From: Galeopsis tetrahit
Lineage: Eukaryota > Streptophyta > Magnoliopsida > Lamiales > Lamiaceae
DNA: 64,000 nucleotides
Assembly (NCBI GenBank): GCA_963675135.1
Contig: OY776124.1
Location: 19,900,066 to 19,964,065 of the forward strand
Reading direction: 5' to 3'
The position numbers and the translations under genes are program-made. Every line of letters begins with the position of its first letter. The stretch's first letter is position 1. This document shows positions 11,006 to 22,754 of the stretch, one piece after another. Below the pieces are notes generated by a model. The model did no database searches, had not been told where the DNA came from, and was given only the letters and a program-made list of their open reading frames with translations.

Positions 11006-12758
11006 AGATGTAAGGCCAGCTGAGAAGACCTCAGCTGATACAACTACAGCAGACTAGGAAATAATCAGATGAGGTGAATAGACACCCTCATCTTCAGGTA
11101 AGTATTTTCCCAATGAAGACAAATAAAGCTGAGGGAAAACATAGAGTTATTCAATGAAGGGGGAATCCATGATACCTTAAGAATCCTTGATAAAATACTC
11201 TATCATCTGCATTTCATAATATATATATATGTATCTCCAGAAAAGTTGAACAAAGTTAGTTGAAGAATGTACTCAAAGCAATGTATATACATGTATAATA
11301 ATAAACTATTCTTCATAAAATATTTTGTTACTATACATACATACAGTATATAATTGAGCCACACTTGGTTGGATTAATACACCATCCTCACCGACTCAAC
11401 AGTATACAGATTGATTACGGACTTCAAATAACTCATGCTCAAATTTATAATTTCTGCATTCCATAATATAAAGCCTGAATATCTTTAAATGTGTACCCTT
11501 AGATCAAGAATCTTATTGTTGATCTTAAGAAGTAACCTTTTCAGAAATTCAGACCTATCAACTCACTATTTTTGTCATCTTTCACTCCTCCATATCATCT
11601 CTACCTCTATAAAAGGAGGCATTCATGAGAACTACTGAAACAACACAAAATCACTAACTCTTATTTTTGTTTCAGGTATGGAGAAAATCGAAAGAAAAGA
11701 TGGCATGGACATCATCCCTCAACTAAAGTCATGGGTGAAGGAGATGAAAATCTGTCCAGCAGATGGAGATGATGCAGACAAGCATACTTGGCTCGCTCAA
11801 CATATGTATGTTCTGAAAAGAAAAGATAGGAGAGAAGTTCTTGTTGAAAAGAAAAGAAAAGAAAGGAGAGATGCAAAGGACAGAGTAGCAAACAAGCAGA
11901 GCTTCTTCTCCAGGGGGAAGTTCTACATGGAGAGCTTGTTGCGAAAGGATACTTTGTCAAAGCAAATCAAGAAGACCAATCTCTACCTTTCTTTTCACAC
12001 TCCATTGAAGCACCTTTCAATCTTCTCCCTCCTACAAGAGAGAAAGATGAGGTGAAGAAATTCAACAAGGACACATTTGATGCTATAACCCATCTAATGG
12101 TGAGGGCAACCTGAGCCAGTGGAATATCATCTAGGCTGACCAGCTACATATTGTTAAGATGGTTCCATTTGGTTAAGGGGGAATTGCTGAAAGATCCACC
12201 AAACCAAGTTGGATAAACTTTCACAGAAGATTTACTCAGCAACTCTAAACCCCTACTCAGCTGATCAGAAGACCAACTCAGCTGACCAGAAGACTTCCAA
12301 GAAAAATCAGCAAATCATTTCAAAGAAAATCAGAACACTTACTCTGTTGATCAGATCACTCTTATTCAACAAAAATCTATGATTATTTTGTTTGATCATG
12401 TAATTCATTCTAGATTTGTTTCTGAATGTAATTAAGGAATTTGACCTATATAAGGAATGTATATCATCAGTACTCAATTACAATTTTGCCAACGAATCAA
12501 CAATCGACACATGGCACGTTTAACCGATAAAATTAAAGGAATGGGCTGGAGACGAAGAAGGGAATTCGTGAGAGTTACTCCTCATAAAATCATTTTTGAC
12601 TGTTGGATCAATACACAATTCGAGATTTGCTTGAGTATATATACAACCTCTAAGCCATTCGTCAAACCCTTTCGCTCTCAAAACTAAAAAACGCACTCAA
12701 TCGCTCTCGTTCTGAAAATCTCTACCAAGTTTTCTAAACCTATCTACTAACACTCAGA
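11006..12758 (+). other. Post-pol spacer of element B
   Basis: About 1.75 kb between pol and the downstream ORF. It holds PPT-like runs at 11156-11165 and 12175-12183, and an open frame at 11678-12055. That frame encodes a 125-residue, strongly Lys/Arg/Glu-rich product (KKRKERRDAKDRVANKQ) that I do not recognise; it may be a relic of another downstream protein. A TATA-like box lies at 12636-12643. No other gene seen. Confidence 0.5.
12636..12643 (+). promoter_or_regulatory. TATA-like box before the post-pol ORF of element B
   Basis: TATATATA lies 123 bp upstream of the ATG at 12759 and is followed by a CT-rich leader. Element A has an equivalent box and spacing. This points to a possible separate transcript for the downstream ORF; there is no transcript evidence here. 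Confidence 0.4.
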
Positions 12759-13400
12759 ATGGGGATCATTGAAATTTATGATGAGAAGACCAAGATCGCT
12801 GGCACTCTCGATGCAACAAAGTGGACAAAGGAAGGGAAGATATTCACTAAGAATGCTCTGTTTTTCAAGGGCAAACACACTGCTGAGAACAAGGAGATTC
12901 TCCTTCGATGTCTCAACCTAAACCTTCGTGAATTTCTGGAAGCATCACCAACTAATGTTTATGAGCAAGATGTGCTGGCATTTTATTCGAATGCTGTGTC
13001 CAAAGGTTCGTATGTTGAAAGTTCTATGGGTAGACACAAGGTCAGAATCACTCGAGAAGTCCTCAAGGACCTATTTGATCTACCTAGGGGGAAGATCAAC
13101 ATCTCTACCTACATCATGGGAAGAGAAAAGGAGTATATCGAGTTGTTTACTGGTGGAAGAGTCAGGGCTATTGATGCCTCTGGAGTTAAGAAGTCCCAAC
13201 TTGATATCAAGTTCCAAACCTATCAGGACATAGCAGGCAAGATGCTGCTAGGTAATACATTCAGTCATGATGCAGTTGCCACTCTGAAAGTTAGAGTTAC
13301 ATCTGCAATTTGGGATCAAATCGATGGAGATTGGCAAGAGCTCTTCTTAGATAGAATTGCTCTTGAGGCTAAGAAGGTCTCTCTAAGGAGTGGAAAGTGA
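12759..13400 (+). pseudogene. Element B post-pol ORF, N-terminal domain
   Basis: A 213-codon open stretch starting MGIIEIYDEKTKIAG. Content such as VYEQDVLAFYSNA, SMGRHKVRITREVLKDLFDLPRG and WDQIDGDWQELFLDRIAL resembles the globular domain that follows pol in many plant LTR elements and is catalogued as putative plant transposon protein (function unknown). The chain appears to shift frame at about 13390: the +1 frame continues with VTSRVSFVNKLSIILPEILPKKY. In position it corresponds to the Sirevirus env-like gene, but there is no signal peptide or membrane segment. Confidence 0.65.
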
Positions 13401-14552
13401 CATCCAGAGTCAGCTTTGTCAACAAGCTGAGTATCATCCTCCCCGAGATTCTCCCAAAGAAGTATAAGAGGCTCATCAGAAGGCTGCTGATGATGATGAT
13501 GACAATCAGACCCTAGCCCAAAGAAGGTATCTGATCAGATCTGGGCTCATCTCCCCATCTGATTCAGATGCCACTCCATCAGCCTCTCCTTTGAAGAAGG
13601 CAGGTACCTCTCTCCCTCCCTTACAATTACTCCTTCTAAATTGTCTAAAGGTCAGAAGAGAAAGAAGACTACTTCTTCTTTCACCAAGAAGTCAAAGAAA
13701 TCCAGGCTCCCTGCTCCCATGAGCATAGCCCCTATATCATCCTTTGACCCTACTGAAACTGACAACCCCTCTAAACCCTCAAACACTGTTTCCCAAACCC
13801 ATACTTATACTCACACAACAGAGGAACTAGCCAACAAAACTAAATCTCCCAGCCTTCAAACATCATCTGATCCGATCATTCAAAAAACTCAACCCCCTAC
13901 TGATATCTAACCAGCAGAGGACCAAGCTCAGAAACCACAACCATCTACTTATCTCCAAACAACAAATAAACCAGCCAAGCAAATTCAAACCCTTGCTGAT
14001 ACAGAACCCACAGGAAAACAATCAAAGCCACCTATTCCACACACAGATATCACTTCCCAAATCCCTGCTGATATTCACACAGCAGAGGAATCTGTCCCAA
14101 AAACCCAATCACCTAACCCCACTATCTCTTCTGCACCAGAAGACCTGGTAACAGCAGACCCTCCTCAATCTCAGTCTCAGTACAACATGGTGCATTATCC
14201 AATGTGCACTAGGGAGAAGATCATGAGAATGAAGATAGCCAACTTGCTCAGGTCTACTGTACCTGAAGTTGATGAGGACTCAATCCAATTTGAGCAAGTA
14301 CTAAGGGTATGTACTTGGATTGAACTCAGAAGGGATGAGGTTGATGTCCTAATTGAAGTCATGGAAGAAATGGGAGGAAGAGCTAATTTCCTCGACTGGG
14401 AAATGGAATAGAAAGAGGTTGCTCAGGTCAGCTCCTTCACTGAGCTGCTACCCACAGAGGCCCTAACTAGGGTATGCAAAAGGATACTAGGAGTCCCTTC
14501 TGAGCCCACCTCTGAGAACACATTTGTACCAGAAATCACAGCAGATCTACTG
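13401..14552 (+). pseudogene. Element B post-pol ORF, degraded middle
   Basis: Open pieces at 13641-13910 and 14187-14411 are in the same phase as the ORFs before and after, separated by stops (about 13908 and 14409). The composition is Ser/Thr/Pro/Gln-rich (low-complexity hinge), then a more structured block (MVHYPMCTREKIMRMKIANL). This suggests one long original ORF from 12759 to about 16266. Confidence 0.5.
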
Positions 14553-16266
14553 GTGACTGACAAAGCCTTGACAGATGACTCAGGTGAAGCAGCGGAGACA
14601 GAAGAAAAGGAAAAAGAAGTGTTGATTATACCAACTCATTTTATGCCAAAGAATGAGCTCGCACACTTCATCGAACAACCAGATCAAAAAGGAAGAAGAA
14701 TTCTTACTCATCTGGTTAATGCCACTACAAGTTTTCTCAATGAAGACTATCTTTCAACTGAAGAGAGAGACAAAGCATTGGTGGTCTATTCTAATATTCC
14801 ACCAACACAAACACAAGGTACTGCCTCCACCTCTACTTCGTTTGTTAACTATAAGGCAGACATATGCTCTCAGGTCAAAGAAGCAATAGACTTGCACTTT
14901 GAGAAAGGATTAGGCATACAGCTAGCAAGATATGTTGAGAAAGCTGTTCAGGAGCAGAGGACTCATCTCACCAACCAAATTATTAATGTTGAGGACAAAT
15001 TTGGTGAGGCACTTCATCATCAGATAGAAGAGTACCTTAGCACTGAGATGAAAAAGTCAGCTGACAGATCCAAAATGTTTGCTGATCTCTATACAAATGA
15101 GATAAACCGCATGGAGACCACCTACAAAACCAGGCTTGAAGATGCTGAAGCACGAGCCACTCAAGGTCAAGCCCTCCTTCAATCAGTTGCTGAGGAGAAT
15201 GAGAAAATACGGACTCAGCTGAAGGAGACAGCAGATAAACTGGAAACACAAACAGCTAAGCTGGAACCTGCCACTTCCTCAACTTCTCATGCTCAGGTTC
15301 TAGAGCACAGCATCTCCCATCTGACTCATGTAAGCAAAGTCAATGCCATGGCCCTCAAGCAGACTCTACATGTGGAAATTCTGAATGCCATGAAGCCTTT
15401 TGCGGCTGCTCTTGCTGAAGCCAAAAAGGGGGAAGATGTATTGATAAAAGCTCTAGAGAAGTCTACTGCACAGCAAGCTGAACTGGTAGTATCACAAGAC
15501 GACCTGAATGAAACCTTGGGAGGTTTCAAAAGAAAAATCAAGAACAGACAAGGCAAAGAAGCTGTTCAAGAAGAAACCCAAGGCCCGGCCAAGAATCTGC
15601 AACTCACTGCACCAGTTGAACAAACGGCTGAAAAGAGAATGACAAGGAAAAGAAAGGTAGATGAGAAAGCAAAGGCAGATGAGATAGCATCAGTTCCAGT
15701 AGAGCCTACTGCAGAAGAGAAAGAGGCTCAAGAACTGAAGAAGAGAAAGATGGTTGAAGGTCAAGAGCTTAAGCAAAATAAGCTCAAAGATGCGAAGGCA
15801 CTCAAGGCCAAATTTGAGAGAAAAGTGGCCAAACTCAGGAAAGCACTAAATGAGAAAGAAAATAGAGATAGTGCTCTGCTAACTGACAGCACATATGTAG
15901 ATATGTTGGTTCTGCAAGATGAGCTATCAAGATGAGCTTAAGAAGAAATGGCAAATCCAACATCACATTGTGAGAAAATTTTGCCCTCTCTCTACCTATG
16001 AAGAAGAATTTCTCCAATTCTCTCAGTTCATGGAAGTTGAAGATCAAGTGTTTTGGACAGAAATAGTCAAGACAGCCAAAGAGATTGGCTACAAAATCCT
16101 AACTCCTGAAGACCCTGTCTGGGAAGCACCTACTCTGGGATCTGGAAGAACAGACATGATAGATGTCAAACGAGTTTTGGAGAAGATCTACTCTGAAGAG
16201 AATGTTACAGACCTGCAACACATGGAAGATGTTCGCACTCGTCTGTATCTTGCCTTTCGCATTTGA
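14553..16266 (+). pseudogene. Element B post-pol coiled-coil ORF
   Basis: 460 open codons (14553-15935) followed, after a 1-base phase change near 15920, by another open stretch to 16266. The first part has extended heptad-like, Glu/Lys/Leu/Ala-rich helices (roughly residues 120-290 and 360-450), predicted coiled coil, with basic clusters (KRMTRKRKVDEKAKA). The tail (FLQFSQFMEVEDQVFWTEIVKTA) is a small globular region. Coiled coils near the C-terminus are described for Sirevirus env-like proteins. I see no hydrophobic membrane span. It ends about 210 bp before the PPT. Function unknown. Confidence 0.6.
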
Positions 16267-16475
16267 ACAATTGAAGACTTGATGAAGACCGCTTAATAAG
16301 TTCAAAGATACTAACACTTGTAATCTGTAAAACTCCATATATGTTATTCAAGTATTAGTTCTTTTTTCTTACAAGACAAATTCTCATTCTCTTCATCAGA
16401 AAATCCATTTTTAAGATTTATAAACTCTTATCTTACTCACTAAGAGCATTTATCAAATATAGTTTTGGCTTCATC
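16267..16475 (+). other. 3' untranslated stretch of element B
   Basis: AT-rich sequence between the last ORF and the PPT, with no gene seen. Confidence 0.5.
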
Positions 16476-16489
16476 AAAAAGGGGGAAAT
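16476..16489 (+). other. Polypurine tract of element B
   Basis: AAAAAGGGGGAAAT abuts the 3' LTR start (TG at 16490-16491). It primes plus-strand DNA synthesis in LTR elements. A nearly identical run at 15423-15436 lies inside the coiled-coil ORF. Confidence 0.85.
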
Positions 16490-17891
16490 TGTTGGGATAT
16501 AAATTCACCCAAGCCCCATATTGATGTTAGAATAGTTTTGATGGCCAAAACACTTAAAGTTTATAAATGTAATAGGATCAGCTGACTTTTTATAGAACAA
16601 CTTAGACTAGTCTTGTGTGATCAGCTGTATTGATCTCAGTTGATCAACACAGTATATGCTTACATGCACAACCTCAAGAAGACACGAAGACTAGAAGATC
16701 CTTAAAGACAAGATAAGTAAGGTGCTTTTATACCAACTTAGCTGATGGAGTCCAAGTCAAAGATGGCCTAAGTTAGCTCAAGTATTTTCCAGATCAGAAG
16801 AGTAACACTCATCTGATATCAGAAGACAAAAGACATATGGCCAGACGAGTTAACCGGAAGACCAGAAGAGTAGAAGCTTGTCAAGGACTCGACTGATTCC
16901 AAAGTCATCTTGCAATTTAAACGAAGACTTACCATACTTAGAAGATTGACATGATCCCAGATTTGGAGCAATCAATGAATCAACCAAACATGGAAAGATT
17001 GCCCAACGGCTAGTTGCTGCAATCCTCCCTATAAATACAAGAGGATGAGGAATAACAAAGACACGGAAATACAACGAGAGAATTCACAAAGGTTAAACAA
17101 GCAAGCAAGAAAAAAGCAACATTCTGTTGAGAGTTCTCAAAGAGCCCAGAAATCATTAGAACACCCTTCTAGCTCTTAAGTTATTTCCCATCCAACCAAA
17201 GAACCTGAATCCTACACACACTGTAAATCCATTGATTTAGGCATAGTAGTTATGCGATTTATAAGCTTGAATCATTAGTTGAATACATTCAAAAACCCCA
17301 AAACCCCCACCATAAGGTTAAGTTTTTGAACCCCTGTAAAGTACAAGTGCTTCCAATCACTTGTGGAGACCGCAGCAGTTCGGGACTGCTCAGATCTCAA
17401 AGTCCTACCCTTGGGACTATAAAGGACAAGCCCTTGTAATTTTTGGTAAATTAAATGGATTAAACATCATGTTAGGACGTGAGAGTGGACGTAGGATCGT
17501 ATATTCGAACCACTATAAATTCGGTGTTATTTACTTACTGCACTTTACTTTATTACCTGCTCATATTTTTATATAGTGCATATTGTGATCTTAAATATCT
17601 TTAAATAAGGCTATATCTTTCAAAACCAGCACCAGTTGAGCATTTCACTGAGTTAATAAATTGGTTATTTCAAAAGAAACTCTAGAATGAGTCTAAATAA
17701 ACAGGCCTACTCACTTCCGCATATAAACCTCTTCATCAGATCACTATAGTCATCTGGACCAGCAGACTTGTAGTCCAGCTGACATAGAAATCAGAAGAGG
17801 TTCCCAACTCTTTGATTGAAAAAGTTTTAAATTCTATTCACCCCTCCCCTCTAGACTATAATCTCATTCACTACTCGTTCAGGGACCAACA
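16490..17891 (+). repeat. 3' LTR of element B (intact)
   Basis: 1402 bp, TGTTGGGATA to GGACCAACA, with terminal TG/CA and followed by the GTGGA duplication. TATAAATA at 17030-17037 is a good core promoter, and the transcript start would be about 30 bp downstream. The stretch around 17480-17520 has the motif GTGGACGTAGG and GAACCACTATAAAT that recurs, inverted, in each array unit. Small ORFs in this LTR on either strand are not genes. Confidence 0.9.
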
Positions 17892-19172
17892 GTGGAGGTG
17901 CCACTTCTGAGGAGATTGACAAAGTTGATCAAGAATGGGTCAACCCTCCTGAAGCTGGTGAAGAGTTCAGGGACATTGTCCCTCTGCAACCTGAAGCAGT
18001 GACTGAGTTCAGAGACCTTGAAAAGCCTACAAGGTCTGAAAGAATAAGAAGGATAATCAAAACTTCGAAAAATAAGAAGTTAATGGAGGAGGAAAAACAG
18101 AAGAAGGAGTTTTTTAGGGAGATTAGACAGGCAAGTAGGTCTAACTCCAAGACAAGATCAAAGTCCCGGAGCCCTAGAGCCAATTCCCTTGATATTCAAT
18201 CCCAGAGAATATCACCAGCACATGAGTCTCCAAAGCCTGAAGACGAGGAGTGCAAGACTCCTGAAGATGCTCCAATTATTGCCAAAAAGGCCTACTCTCT
18301 TGAAGGTGCTCCTGACAGAGGAGGTATTGACATTTTGGCTGATCTTGCTAATGAGAAAGATAGACATTTCTCTCCTCTTGATCCAAGAATGATTTCCTAC
18401 ACTAAATTCCTTGAAAGTGCCATTCCTTGAAAGTGCCAATTAACCTACCTTCTAACCCCTTAGACACATTGCTCTCTACAGCAACTGAGACCAATCTGAT
18501 CCCCATTTCTTCTGAACCCAATTTATCTAAATCTCAACTTAACCTTCCTGAATCCCAGACCAACCCTTCTGAATCCCAAGCCAACTCCTTTGATCACAAT
18601 GATGATGAGGATACAGAGGAGTACACATATGAAGGCATGCTGAGAGAGATTGCCAGAGCAAATGTTGATCAATTATATCCAGGGTTGAAGGATTATCCCA
18701 GGCTACAGCAACAGTTCTATGATCTCAGAGCGCTTTGTTGAGATCCAAGACAGAACAATGGTGGAGATAGCTCAGGCTATCAAAGATAAAGGTGCTAGCT
18801 GGTGGCAGGTAGAAGAGAACAAGCTAATAAGTTATTGCACTTTGCCAATGTCAAGAAGTCCAGTGTGTGGACCATTGAGGCCTTGTTCTGCACCATTGTC
18901 CATGAGAAGGTGCTTGCTGAGAGAGAAAGAATAGCTAAAGGAATCAAACATCCTGACAGCACCTCAGATGATGATGATGATGATGATGATGATACCACCA
19001 ATCCCAAACCTCCTGGACCCAATCCTGCTAAGGTACATTACTTGACCTATCCTTCAATTTAGGACTCTGAGCAATCAGAGGAGTTGATCAAAAGTGGTGA
19101 CTCAGTCCAAGATGCATTAGCCAAGGATGGTTCTACTGAGCCTGAGGCACAACTGAACAATGTTGAGACTTC
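17892..19172 (+). pseudogene. Element A post-pol ORF, second part
   Basis: Resumes A's ORF after the B insertion: open to about 18430 (VNPPEAGEEFRDIVPLQP; Arg/Ser-rich SRSNSKTRSKSRSPRANS), then 18427-18741 and 18802-19062 in other frames. It contains repeated SQLNLPESQTNPSESQ blocks, EEYTYEGMLREIARANVDQL, and a GAT run at about 18967-18992 giving poly-Asp. It is interrupted at 19173 by the LTR of element C. There is no PPT there, so that LTR is an insertion and not A's own 3' LTR. Confidence 0.6.
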
Positions 19173-19931
19173 TGTTGGGATATGAATTCTATAAACAATG
19201 TTCTAGATGATGTTTGTATGTTTTGATGGCCAAAAACAACTTGAAGTTAATGATATATGTGATTATATGTTGATATAATTGTGTTATATGAAATATATGT
19301 TTACTGATCTTAAGAGATATTTGAAAACTGAGTTACTGAACTTATATATGTTTATTGATCTTAGTGTGTTTACTGATCTGATATAAGAACTATTAGGAAC
19401 TAAGCTGATGTTTGGTATTGTATAGACAGCTTATAGTATAGGACTTAGATATACTCATCTGTATGAAGTTCAGCTGATGTATAGATAGGTTTTATAATTG
19501 TAAACTTATATTTTATTGTATTCAGCATTGTAAAAGTTCAGAACAGTAGTTTAGAACACTAGATTGGAAGAAGATCAGAAGATTAAAGAAGACTCAGAAG
19601 ACTACTTCAGAATAAGAAGACTTTGAAGAGTTGAAGAGAAGCTCAAAAGTTCGAGAGAAGAATTCTGGAGAAGTGCAGAACTGTTTTGGAGAACTGTGCT
19701 GACTGACTAAGAACAGTAAAACTAAGAAGAGTAAGTTTAATGTGCTGAGTTAGTATGTTTGAAGAATAAGTTTGGAAAACTTATTTAAGGAGTAACTGAA
19801 TATATTTGAAGATATGCTGACTTGGAAATTAGTTGAAGGAAGTTACAAAGTCGGTTACAAAAGGATAAGTTACAAAAACAGTTTTAGAGTTTTACTAGCT
19901 TAATCAATCTTAACTCAACTTGGAACCAACA
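19173..19931 (+). repeat. 5' LTR of element C
   Basis: 759 bp, beginning TGTTGGGATATGAATTC and ending GGAACCAACA, two bases before the PBS. It is AT- and AGAAG-rich. Confidence 0.85.
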
Positions 19932-19933
19932 AG

Positions 19934-19945
19934 TGGTATCAGAGC
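19934..19945 (+). other. Primer binding site of element C
   Basis: TGGTATCAGAGC, same initiator-tRNA type as in element B. Confidence 0.9.
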
Positions 19946-20091
19946 AGTAGTTCTTTGGACTGCTGTTTCTTGATAAACTTGTAGATCTTGAGGGAAATCT
20001 CACAAATCTTGCTACTATTTCTTGATATTTGTCACTATTTGAGTACTTGAAAATATCTGCTATACTACTGATCTTATCTGTCTGATCAATC

Positions 20092-22647
20092 ATGGATGAC
20101 ACTAATGTGAACAAACTGCCTAAGTTCAAGATTGCAGATTATGACTACTAGAAGCTTAGGATGGAGGCCATCTTTAGCTCAACCCATGATCTGATGGTTT
20201 CTGTGGTCACTGAAGGACCAATAATTACCATGGTGGAAAACACTGCTACACTGGACACTTCTAAACCTGTTGGAGCACTGGTCCCCAAACCAAGGTCAGA
20301 ACTGACTTCTGAAGAAATGCGTCAAAACAATTTGGATAATCTTGCTAAGAATTATATTTTACACACCTTGCCAAATGAGTATCTTGGCAAAGTGTTAAAA
20401 TGTAAGATTGCTAAGCAAATGTGGGACAAATTAGTTATTCTTTTTGAAGGTACTACACTGATCAAAGAAAGTAAACTGTCCACAGCTGTCCAAAGGTTTG
20501 AAACATTTAAAATGAAGCCAGGTGAATCTATTGATGAATTGGATACTCGATTTACAAAGATTATGAATGACCTTGATGTGTTAGGAAAGACTTATACTGA
20601 AAGAGAGATTAACTTGAGCATCATGAAAGCTTTGGGTGAAAGGTGGAAAATGGTCAAGATGATCATTAAAACCACACAAGACATTGATTCTTGGCCTGCA
20701 GAAACTATGTTTCAGACTCTTAAGGCACATGAGTTTGAGTTAGATGAAGAAGATCATATTACTGTTAGTCATAAGGATAAGGATACCTCTAAGGACATAA
20801 CTTTTAAAGCCTCTACCTCTAAGGGGTCTAGATCATCTATGTCTAAGGCCTCAAGCATAAAAGATGAACTAGATAGTTTTGATCTTAGTTTGAAAGATCA
20901 GATGAGCCTTATGATTAAAAGATTTGATAGACTAAATAAGAGATATGGTAGATATAATAAATTCTATAAGGAAACCAAGGGTTCTAGTAACAAGGACTCT
21001 TCTGGGAACAGGAGGGATCAAAACTCTTCTGAAAGAAGGGATGAGATCTCTAATGAGAACAGAAGAGATAGGAACTCATCTAATAAGAGAGATACAAAGT
21101 ATTCTGATAAGAAAGATAGGAACTCTATTGATAAGCATGACAGGAATCGAAATCGTTCACCACCTAAGAAATCTTCTAATAATCATGTGTGCTATAATTG
21201 TGATAAGCCAGGTCATTATGCATATGAATGTCCTGATCTGAGTTCTGAAGATCGAAAAGAAAGGAAAGCCAGAAGAGACCGAAAATATGCCAAGGGTAAG
21301 AAGGCAATGATGGCATACAATGACTCTGATTCGGATTCAGAAGAGTTGCCCTCGTCTTCATCTGAATACCCCTCTAGCAATGAGAATGAAGCTTTCATAG
21401 CGGATGATGGACTGGCAATGATGGCCAAAATAACTAATGAGGTATCATTTGCTAATTCTTTTCAATCTTGCAAAAATTCTGATACTGATGAAAGTGACAC
21501 TGCTGTTAGTAGTGTAGGAAGTAGTCTTCATCATTCCCAAGGAGTGACTGAAGAAGACCTTCTACAAGCTAACAAAGCATTCATGGAAATCAGTGATGAA
21601 AATATATCTTTGAAACAAGAAATCATTCGTCTAAAAGAAGCTCAGTTAAAAGTGGATCCTAATATAGTTATCATAAATGCAAGACTATCACAAGAGTTGT
21701 CACAACTCCAAGGAAAGTATGCATCCATTGACAAACTATATCAGGGTATGCTTAAAACTCAAGCCAAAGAGACTAATGATTTCAATGATTTAAAGATTAA
21801 ATGTGAAAAACTTGAAGAGCGCAATAGATTCTTAGAATCTGAAGTAGTGAGCCTAGATCGAAAGCTATCTGAAATGATTAATTCCACCAAGATTAATCAA
21901 ACAATTTCAGACAGATATAGAGCTCCAAATGACAAAAGTGGGATAGGTACTGATCTGCCCAGTTCCTCTACTTCAGGCTTTAAGAACACTAATGGAGCTA
22001 GTTCAAGTTCATTGCAACTAGATAAAGGAAAAGAACCTATGATTTATGATGATGATCCAAAACTCAAAGTACAGTCTAAATACATCCCTCCTACTACCAA
22101 GAATGGTAAAATGAAGAATGTATCAAGACTAGTACAGTCAAGACCATACCAGAAGAGTTATACTCCTCTGATCAGAACAGATCAGTCCAGGTATCAGAAG
22201 AGACAAACTCAGAATAGTAGGTCAAGACAAGCACAGGCAAGTTGGGAACAGCCTAGACCTCCTTTTATAAGGCAGTCTCAGCTGTATTCAACTAAACCTA
22301 GGAGATTTGTGCCTCATAATCATTACAGACCTGTTCTTTATCCTCCACCTTTATATTATGATATCATTGGAGAGAAAAGACCAAAACGCATCTATAAGCC
22401 GTATGGTCCACATGCTTTTAGACCCTATTCAAATTATTACAGACATACTGATCTTACTAAAAAAGGGATAGAACCAAGGAAAGGCTATCTCAGAAAAATA
22501 GATCCTAAGTCTGCTGATAATTATGAAATGGTTAATAGAGTACTGTTTTGTGATAAATATGGAAGGAAACTGAAGAGGTCCCATCCATTCAAATCCTCAA
22601 TGTTTATTTGTGTACCTCTCAACACTAACCCTCAAGGACCCCAATAA
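20092..22647 (+). pseudogene. Element C gag, long form with early stop
   Basis: The natural start is the ATG at 20092, but codon 20 is TAG (20149-20151) where element B has Trp in DYDYWK, a one-base nonsense change. After it the frame is open for 828 codons from 20161. Order: UBN2-type gag core (to about residue 200); a charged region with repeated Arg/Asp/Ser/Asn stretches; CCHC knuckle CYNCDKPGHYAYEC (about residues 344-357); an acidic Ser-rich linker; a helical, coiled-coil-like segment (about 460-580); and a basic Tyr/Arg/Pro-rich tail. TAA at 22645 ends it. Protease begins in the same phase 40 bases later, after a second in-frame TAA at 22660. Confidence 0.85.
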
Positions 22648-22686
22648 AGAAAGGGTACCTAAATTATTAAGATCACTACCTTGCAG

Positions 22687-22754
22687 GATCGACTGGACTT
22701 ATACAAGAAAGGTGGTTCAGTTGGTAAGACCTGGTACATAGACAGTGGGTGTTC
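22687..22754 (+). pseudogene. Element C protease, first 22 codons
   Basis: DRLDLYKKGGSVGKTWYIDS, then GCS, is the start of the aspartic protease with its active-site Asp. The coding sequence is cut immediately after by the LTR of element D. Confidence 0.85.

Larger units (their letters stand above)
4281..17891 (+). mobile_element. Sirevirus-like Ty1/copia element B, nested in A
   Basis: Order: rearranged 5' LTR (4281-6426), PBS (6429), gag, protease, integrase, RT, RNase H, an unusually long post-pol region of about 5.4 kb, PPT (16476) and an intact 3' LTR (16490-17891). Bounded by GTGGA duplications. Gag and pol are interrupted by many stops and indels, so it is not autonomous. Confidence 0.9.
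19173..22754 (+). mobile_element. Sirevirus-like Ty1/copia element C, 5' part
   Basis: 5' LTR, PBS, leader, full-length gag and the first codons of protease, then cut by element D at 22755. The rest of the element is not in the window. Its LTR starts like that of B (TGTTGGGATAT, then TTTTGATGGCCAAAA) but is only 759 bp, so it is a related but distinct family. Confidence 0.85.

Noticed and set aside
19173..19931. Reading this LTR as element A's own 3' LTR
   Set aside because: No polypurine tract precedes it, A's ORF is still open, and a PBS plus gag follow, so it is the 5' LTR of element C.
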